Shown here: one piece after another, positions 59,765-64,000 of the stretch
How the letters are laid out: each line of letters begins with the position of its first letter
Position numbering within the stretch: position 1 is the first letter of the stretch
Source of the DNA: Pseudotabrizicola sp051200875
GTDB lineage: Bacteria; Pseudomonadota; Alphaproteobacteria; Rhodobacterales; Rhodobacteraceae
Length of the DNA stretch: 64,000 nucleotides
Reading direction: 5' to 3'
Assembly: GCF_051200875.1 (NCBI RefSeq)
Contig: NZ_CP195191.1
Span: forward strand, 3,410,001-3,474,000
Program-made: the position numbers and the translations under genes
Notes under the pieces: model-generated
What the model was told of the DNA's origin: nothing
The model's input: only the letters and a program-made list of their open reading frames with translations
Databases searched by the model: none

Positions 59765-60232
59765 ATGCCGGAACTTTTCGCTTATACTGATGGGGCTTGC
59801 TCTGGAAATCCCGGTCCTGGGGGCTGGGGCGTGCTTCTGATCGCAAAAGAGGGCGATGCCATCTTGAAAGAGCGCGAGTTGTCGGGCGGGGAAGGCGAAA
59901 CCACCAACAACCGGATGGAGTTGATGGCCGCAATTTCTGCGCTGGAATCCTTGACGCGGTCCAGCGCGATCACGGTGGTCACCGATAGCGCCTATGTGAA
60001 GAATGGCGTGACCGGCTGGATCCACGGCTGGAAGCGTAATGGCTGGCGGACGGCAGACAAAAAGCCCGTCAAGAATGCAGAACTTTGGCAGCGGCTGGAT
60101 GAGGCGCAGTCCCGGCACCGGGTCGAATGGCGCTGGATCAAGGGCCATGCCGGGCATGAGGAAAACGAACGCGCCGACGCCTTGGCCCGCGCTGGAATGG
60201 CCCCGTTCAAGCCCGCAAAGACACCGTCATGA
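59765..60232 (+). CDS. rnhA: Ribonuclease HI
   Basis: 155 residues from ATG 59765 with AGGAGA. The catalytic set is visible: AYTDGACSGNPGPGGWGVLL (Asp), TTNNRMELMAAISALES (Glu), VVTDSAYVKNGV (Asp) and ERADALARAGM (Asp). WIHGWKRNGWRTADKKPVKN is the substrate-handle region. It removes RNA from RNA-DNA hybrids. The stop overlaps the next start by four bases. Confidence 0.97.
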   Translation: MPELFAYTDGACSGNPGPGGWGVLLIAKEGDAILKERELSGGEGETTNNRMELMAAISALESLTRSSAITVVTDSAYVKNGVTGWIHGWKRNGWRTADKKPVKNAELWQRLDEAQSRHRVEWRWIKGHAGHEENERADALARAGMAPFKPAKTPS

Positions 60233-60885
60233 CGGCGGTCGAGGGACTTCGCGCGCTTCTTCCGTTCTTGGATTATGCCAGTGTTGCGATCTTTGCCCTG
60301 ACAGGGGCCCTTGTGGCCAGCCGGGCGCAACTGGATATCGTTGGGTTCATCTTCATCGCGTTCCTGACAGCCGCGGGCGGCGGCACCTTGCGCGATGTGA
60401 TGTTGGACCGGGCAGTGTTCTGGATCGTCGATTCTTGGATGCTGGCGGTGGCGGCAGCAGCTGCAATCGCGGTTTTCTTCTCTGCCCACCTGCTGGAAAG
60501 CCGCTATCGTGCGATCCTGTGGTTTGATGCCTTTGCCTTGGCGGTCGCGGTGCCCGCGGGTGTTGCAGCGGCCTTGTCACAATCCATGGGGTGGCCTGTG
60601 GTGTTGGTCATGGGCATGGTGACGGGCTGCATGGGTGGCCTGATGCGTGATGTGGTCTGTAACGAGGTGCCGCTGGTCCTGAAACAGGGCGAACTCTATG
60701 TCTCCTGCGCCTTTGCGGGTGGCCTTGCGGCGATGGTCGCCTCGATGCTGGGGGCTGAAGGTGGGATTGCCCTGCTGATCTGCGCCGTTGTGACCTTGGG
60801 TTTGCGGTCGGGAAGTCTGGTCTTCGGCTGGAAATTGCCGGTTTACAAGGCGCAGCCCCCGCGAACGAACCCGCCGAAACGATAG
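60229..60885 (+). CDS. Trimeric intracellular cation channel (TRIC/UPF0126) family protein
   Basis: 218 residues, seven hydrophobic helices. ALTGALVASRAQLDIVGFIFIAFLTAAGGGTLRDVMLDRAVFW shows the GGGTLRD motif. MGMVTGCMGGLMRDVVCNEVPLVL is the second motif, from the repeat. Bacterial relatives are K+ channels. Start overlaps rnhA by four bases, an unusual pairing in function, hence probably just an operon for co-translation. Confidence 0.9.
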   Translation: MTAVEGLRALLPFLDYASVAIFALTGALVASRAQLDIVGFIFIAFLTAAGGGTLRDVMLDRAVFWIVDSWMLAVAAAAAIAVFFSAHLLESRYRAILWFDAFALAVAVPAGVAAALSQSMGWPVVLVMGMVTGCMGGLMRDVVCNEVPLVLKQGELYVSCAFAGGLAAMVASMLGAEGGIALLICAVVTLGLRSGSLVFGWKLPVYKAQPPRTNPPKR

Positions 60886-60923
60886 GGCCTTTTCCCGACC
60901 TTATGTTCGATTATGCTGCACCT

Positions 60924-61445
60924 ATGCCGCGCAGAAAGATCATTCCGGATACCGAGGTTTTCGCCCTTGTTCGAACCCTTCTGAACGAAGGGGGAGACAA
61001 GGCCGTGGCCTTTGGTCCCGTCGCCCGGGCTTCTGGTCTGGCGGCGTCCACATTGGTTCAACGATTTCAATCCCGCGATGCGATGGTGCAGGCGGCGCTG
61101 AATGACGGCTGGGACAGGCTGGACGAAGCCTGTGCAGCGGCTGAGGCAAATGCGCCAACGAATGCCAAGGGCGCGTCGGCTTTCCTCAAAGAGGTTGGGG
61201 CCGCGACAGCAGATGGCTCGACCCTTGCGCTTTTGGCGGCCGACTTTCGGGATCCTGTTTTGCGTGACCGTGCCGCGGCATGGCGCGCCCGGGTCGAAAC
61301 CGCCCTCGCGGTCCGTCTGGGTGGCGGGGAAAAAGGGCGCGAGACCGCGGCCCTGATTTTTGCAGCATGGATGGGGCAAGTGTTTTGGCAACCGGCCGGC
61401 GGCAAGGCCTTCAAGCTGAAAGACCTCTTTCGCAGGCTTACTTGA
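60924..61445 (+). CDS. TetR/AcrR-like transcriptional regulator
   Basis: 173 residues from ATG 60924 (MPRRKIIPDTEVFALV). A start at 60903 would add seven residues. The HTH is FGPVARASGLAASTLVQRFQSRDAM, with VQRF as the recognition-helix end. The C-terminal ligand domain is helical and poorly conserved. No identifiable ligand. Regulates unknown genes; the neighbouring TRIC gene is a possible target. The 3' end overlaps the YeaQ-like gene by eight bases. Confidence 0.8.
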   Translation: MPRRKIIPDTEVFALVRTLLNEGGDKAVAFGPVARASGLAASTLVQRFQSRDAMVQAALNDGWDRLDEACAAAEANAPTNAKGASAFLKEVGAATADGSTLALLAADFRDPVLRDRAAAWRARVETALAVRLGGGEKGRETAALIFAAWMGQVFWQPAGGKAFKLKDLFRRLT

Positions 61446-61671
61446 CGTAGGTTTTCCAGACCCAAATCAGCAGCATCGCGCCCAGTATCGCACCGATAAA
61501 ACCCGCGGCCCAGCCCGTCAGCATCATCAGAAAGCGCAAGGTAAGCCCGCCGATCAAGGCACCCCCAACGCCAATGGCGACCGTGGTGGGAACATCGGTG
61601 TTTACCTTCATGATCCGCGTGGCCAGAAATCCGGCAGCGGCCCCGATGACGATAAGCGCAAGAATGGGCAT
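61438..61671 (-). CDS. GlsB/YeaQ/YmgE-type small membrane protein (77 aa)
   Basis: 77 residues, three hydrophobic helices. The motif GAAAGFLATRIMKV and the GGALIGGL and GFIGAILGAMLLI glycine-rich repeats match the transglycosylase-associated GlsB/YeaQ family, but the classical GWIA-like start differs. Role: membrane stress by analogy. It converges with the TetR-like gene. Confidence 0.75.
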   Translation of the reverse strand: MPILALIVIGAAAGFLATRIMKVNTDVPTTVAIGVGGALIGGLTLRFLMMLTGWAAGFIGAILGAMLLIWVWKTYVK

Positions 61672-61746
61672 AACGGTCCCCCTTTTACGCCTTCAATATG
61701 GGGGGCTTTATGCGCCCTGTGAACCGCCCTTGGCTGAAAAACGTTG

Positions 61747-62640
61747 TCACAAACGTTCTGGCAGCGTCATGCCTTTCAGCAAATCGGCTACGGCCATCGG
61801 GCGCTTGCCTTCGCGCTGGGCTTCCAAGATCTCGACAGCACCCTTGCCGCAGGCCACGGTAAAGCCCTGCAAGACCTGCCCCGGCGCGCCTTCGCCATGA
61901 CCCAGACGGGATTTCAGCAGTTTTACCCGCTCGCCCGCAATCTCGACCCATGCGCCGGGAAAGGGGGACAACCCACGGATCTGACGATCCACAACTTCGG
62001 CACTCTGGCTGAAATCTACCCGCGCCTCGGCTTTGTCGATCTTTTGCGCATAGGTCGCGCCGGCCTCGGGCTGTGGGTCTGGGCGCAGGTCGGCAAGGCG
62101 GTCCAGTGCCTCGACGATCAGCGCGGCCCCCATGACGGAAAGCCTGTCATGCAATTCGCTGGTCGTCTCTTCAGGCCCGATTGGTGTTGCCTCGCGCAAA
62201 AGGACCGGCCCGGTATCCAAACCGGCTTCCATCTGCATGATGCAGATCCCGGTTTCCGCATCGCCCGACATGATCGCGCGATGGATGGGCGCGGCTCCTC
62301 GCCAGCGGGGCAACAGGCTTGCATGAATGTTCAGGCAACCAAGGCGCGGCGCATCCAAAACCGGCTGCGGCAAGATCAGGCCATAGGCCACAACCACAGC
62401 CACATCGGCACCCAAGGCTGCAAACTCGGCCTGATCCTCGGGCGATTTCAGCTTGGCAGGGTGGCGCACGGGCAACCCAAGGTCCAACGCCTTGCGGTGG
62501 ACGGGCGTCGGCCTTTCAGCCTTTCCCCGACCCGCAGGGCGCGGCGGCTGAGTATAGACTGCAACAACCTCGTGCTTTTCCGCCAAGGCCTCCAGAACCG
62601 GAACCGAAAACTCCGGCGTGCCCATGAAGACCACCTTCAT
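61747..62640 (-). CDS. fmt: Methionyl-tRNA formyltransferase
   Basis: 297 residues. It formylates initiator Met-tRNA. MKVVFMGTPEFSVPVLEALA is the N-terminal Rossmann-like strand. The formyl-folate site is NIHASLLPRWRGAAPIHRAI, with AGLDTGPVLL (conserved Asp). The C-terminal domain is short but present (GLSPFPGAWVEIAGERVKLL). The ATG overlaps the stop of the degenerate deformylase by four bases, so translation is coupled. Confidence 0.97.
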   Translation of the reverse strand: MKVVFMGTPEFSVPVLEALAEKHEVVAVYTQPPRPAGRGKAERPTPVHRKALDLGLPVRHPAKLKSPEDQAEFAALGADVAVVVAYGLILPQPVLDAPRLGCLNIHASLLPRWRGAAPIHRAIMSGDAETGICIMQMEAGLDTGPVLLREATPIGPEETTSELHDRLSVMGAALIVEALDRLADLRPDPQPEAGATYAQKIDKAEARVDFSQSAEVVDRQIRGLSPFPGAWVEIAGERVKLLKSRLGHGEGAPGQVLQGFTVACGKGAVEILEAQREGKRPMAVADLLKGMTLPERL

Positions 62641-63140
62641 ACGCGCTTCCTCAGCTTGTCGGCCTTGGCAATCAACATCTTCCGTTTCAGCGACGACAGG
62701 TGGTCAAAATACATCTTGCCCGCCAGATGGTCGATCTGATGCTGCACGCTTGTTGCCCAAAGCCCCACGAAATCGCGCTCTTCTATCTCGCCTGCCTCAT
62801 TCAGGAACCGCACCGTCACGGCACGCGGGCGTTTGATTACTGCCGAAACGCCGGGAAGATTGGGGCTTGCCTCTTCGTGCTCGCGTAACTGCACGCTGGC
62901 ATGAAGCACTTCCGGATTGGCAAGCCGCACCACCTTGCCCCGCTCCTCCGAGCAATCGACGACAGCCAACCGCAGCGGCACACCGATTTGCACAGCGGCC
63001 AGACCATAGCCCGGCATGGCTTCCATCGTATCCACCATGTCGGTCCAGATGGCGCGGACCTCATCGGTGATCTCGGTCACATCCTTTGCGGGCGTTTTCA
63101 GAACGGGATTGGGCCAAGGCAGGCAAAGGCGGGCAGTCAT
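62637..63140 (-). CDS. Peptide deformylase-like protein, likely inactive
   Basis: 167 residues. Motif 1 is intact (GYGLAAVQIG, residues 44-53). Motif 2, normally EGCLS, reads EASPNLPG from residue 90, so the metal-binding Cys is Ser92. Motif 3, normally HExDH, is HQIDH (134-138), losing the catalytic Glu. Both are essential in true deformylases, so activity should be lost. It lies between fmt and an intact def, with 4-base overlaps on both sides, and may act as a partner or pseudoenzyme. Confidence 0.88.
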   Translation of the reverse strand: MTARLCLPWPNPVLKTPAKDVTEITDEVRAIWTDMVDTMEAMPGYGLAAVQIGVPLRLAVVDCSEERGKVVRLANPEVLHASVQLREHEEASPNLPGVSAVIKRPRAVTVRFLNEAGEIEERDFVGLWATSVQHQIDHLAGKMYFDHLSSLKRKMLIAKADKLRKRV

Positions 63141-63643
63141 GTTCGGGTCCGATCTGCGTAAACGGCTTCGGCCATCCGACGGGCCTCGAGGCCAAGCCGG
63201 TCAAAGGTCACGATACCCTCTAGGTGGTCATATTCATGCTGGGCGCAAATGGCGGCAAAGCCGGTCAAATGCTCTTCGTGTTCGGCGCCAGACAGGTCAG
63301 TCCAAGCCAGCCGGATTTCGGTTGCTCGGGCCACATCTGTCACCACCTCGGGGATAGAAAGGCAGCCCTCTGGGCCAGTCGCCGCAGTGTCCGACCGCCA
63401 CAGAATGCGTGGATTGACGCAGATCACCGGGGCTTTCGGACCCTCTTTCCAGCCAATATCCATTACGAAGACGCGCTTTGCGACGCCGACCTGCGGCGCG
63501 GCCAAGCCGCGTCCGGGGGCTGCATACATCGTCTCCAGCATGTCATGGGCCAATTGCGCAACTGAGGGATCGCGTGGGTCGACCGCTTCGCAACGGGTTG
63601 AAAGCCGCGCATCCGGCCAAAAGACGATCGGCAGCACGGCCAT
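63137..63643 (-). CDS. def: Peptide deformylase (second paralogue)
   Basis: 168 residues. All three motifs are intact: GRGLAAPQVG (44-53), EGCLS (92-96) and HEYDHLEG (136-143). It removes the N-formyl group from nascent proteins, with Fe2+ or a similar metal. The C-terminal tail is short. It starts three bases from the third paralogue's stop and overlaps the degenerate one by four. Two active enzymes may therefore exist side by side in this operon. Confidence 0.94.
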   Translation of the reverse strand: MAVLPIVFWPDARLSTRCEAVDPRDPSVAQLAHDMLETMYAAPGRGLAAPQVGVAKRVFVMDIGWKEGPKAPVICVNPRILWRSDTAATGPEGCLSIPEVVTDVARATEIRLAWTDLSGAEHEEHLTGFAAICAQHEYDHLEGIVTFDRLGLEARRMAEAVYADRTRT

Positions 63644-63645
63644 CG

Positions 63646-64000
63646 TCAGGCCTGCGCCTGACGCGCCCGCTCGCGCTTTAGTTTTTCCATCTTGCGGGTG
63701 ATCATCTGCCGCTTCAGCGGGCCCAGATAATCAATGAACAATTTGCCATCCAGATGGTCGATCTCGTGCTGGACACAGGTCGCCCACAGTCCTGAAAATT
63801 GCTCTTCCTGCGGTTTGCCGGTTTCATCGACCCATTCTACACGCACCTCTGCCGGGCGCTTCACCTCGGCGTACTGGTCGGGGATCGACAGGCAACCTTC
63901 TTCGTAGACGCCCAAATCTTCTGAGGCCCAAGTGATCTTTGGGTTCACCAGTACCATGGGACGCGGTTCGCCCTCTTTAACGCAATCCATCACCAGAATG
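63646..64000 (-). CDS. def: Peptide deformylase (third paralogue), partial
   Basis: 118 codons visible; the N-terminus lies beyond the window. EEGCLSIPDQYAEVKRP and VQHEIDHLDGKLFIDYLG contain intact motifs 2 and 3. The C-terminal tail is Arg/Lys-rich (KMEKLKRERARQAQA), the usual main Def layout. It heads the def-def-def-like-fmt unit and is probably the canonical housekeeping deformylase. Confidence 0.93.
   Translation of the reverse strand, partial: ILVMDCVKEGEPRPMVLVNPKITWASEDLGVYEEGCLSIPDQYAEVKRPAEVRVEWVDETGKPQEEQFSGLWATCVQHEIDHLDGKLFIDYLGPLKRQMITRKMEKLKRERARQAQA

Overview
The window is a gene-dense, GC-rich stretch of chromosome. Nearly all of it is core metabolism and housekeeping. Gene content and gene order point to an alphaproteobacterium of the order Rhodobacterales (Roseobacter/Rhodobacter relatives). 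The clues are the block trpS / universal stress protein / Nfu / tsaB / rimI, the cluster LpoA-like lipoprotein / rsmI / yraN / gshB, a beta-oxidation operon headed by two MerR regulators, a TauE-TIGR02186 pair, separate mnmD and MnmC-oxidoreductase genes, three tandem peptide deformylases next to fmt, and short intergenic hairpin elements of a kind common in that order. No rRNA, tRNA, CRISPR array, insertion sequence or prophage was seen.

Layout. 1-5000: a partial unknown membrane protein, then ybjN-like, proC, csaA-like, a D-2-hydroxyacid dehydrogenase, a sulfotransferase and a stand-alone Hint-domain protein. 5000-12700: one long leftward fatty-acid beta-oxidation operon (two MerR regulators, acyl-CoA dehydrogenase, GST, thiolase, hydratase/dehydrogenase) with an ACGT-rich putative operator between the regulators. 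12800-16700: two overlapping PaaI thioesterases and a MATE pump, facing a TauE/SafE exporter and TIGR02186 pair. 16800-22200: a BMP-type nucleoside ABC importer with purine-nucleoside phosphorylase at the end of the operon. 22400-29000: rimI, tsaB, nfu, dgkA, a stress protein, a branched-chain aminotransferase, an unknown exported protein, trpS and a rhomboid-fold protein. 29200-37100: murJ, glnD, then divergent lpoA-like and rsmI-yraN-gshB.

37200-50100: aminotransferase, sulfurtransferase, smpB, a K+ channel-like protein, two EamA transporters, dapA, a soluble lytic transglycosylase, the two MnmC activities as divergent genes, an FMN reductase, lrgAB, a GNAT protein and a GFA protein. 50300-64000: smc with a coupled small gene, a WYL regulator/GST pair, a MOSC protein, an MltB-type transglycosylase, cobalamin genes cbiB-cobC, rnhA, a TRIC-type channel, a TetR regulator, a YeaQ-like protein, fmt and three def paralogues (the last cut by the window edge).

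I found no convincing undescribed multi-gene system. The best leads are proteins that keep a fold but lose catalytic residues: a peptide deformylase with Cys-to-Ser and Glu-to-Gln changes, a rhomboid lacking both Ser and His, and a Hint domain lacking its nucleophilic Cys. Several structured intergenic elements are also worth testing, notably a double-hairpin type in two convergent gaps, a 150-bp array of hairpins at 29087-29243, and a pair of mutually exclusive hairpins upstream of the sulfurtransferase gene.
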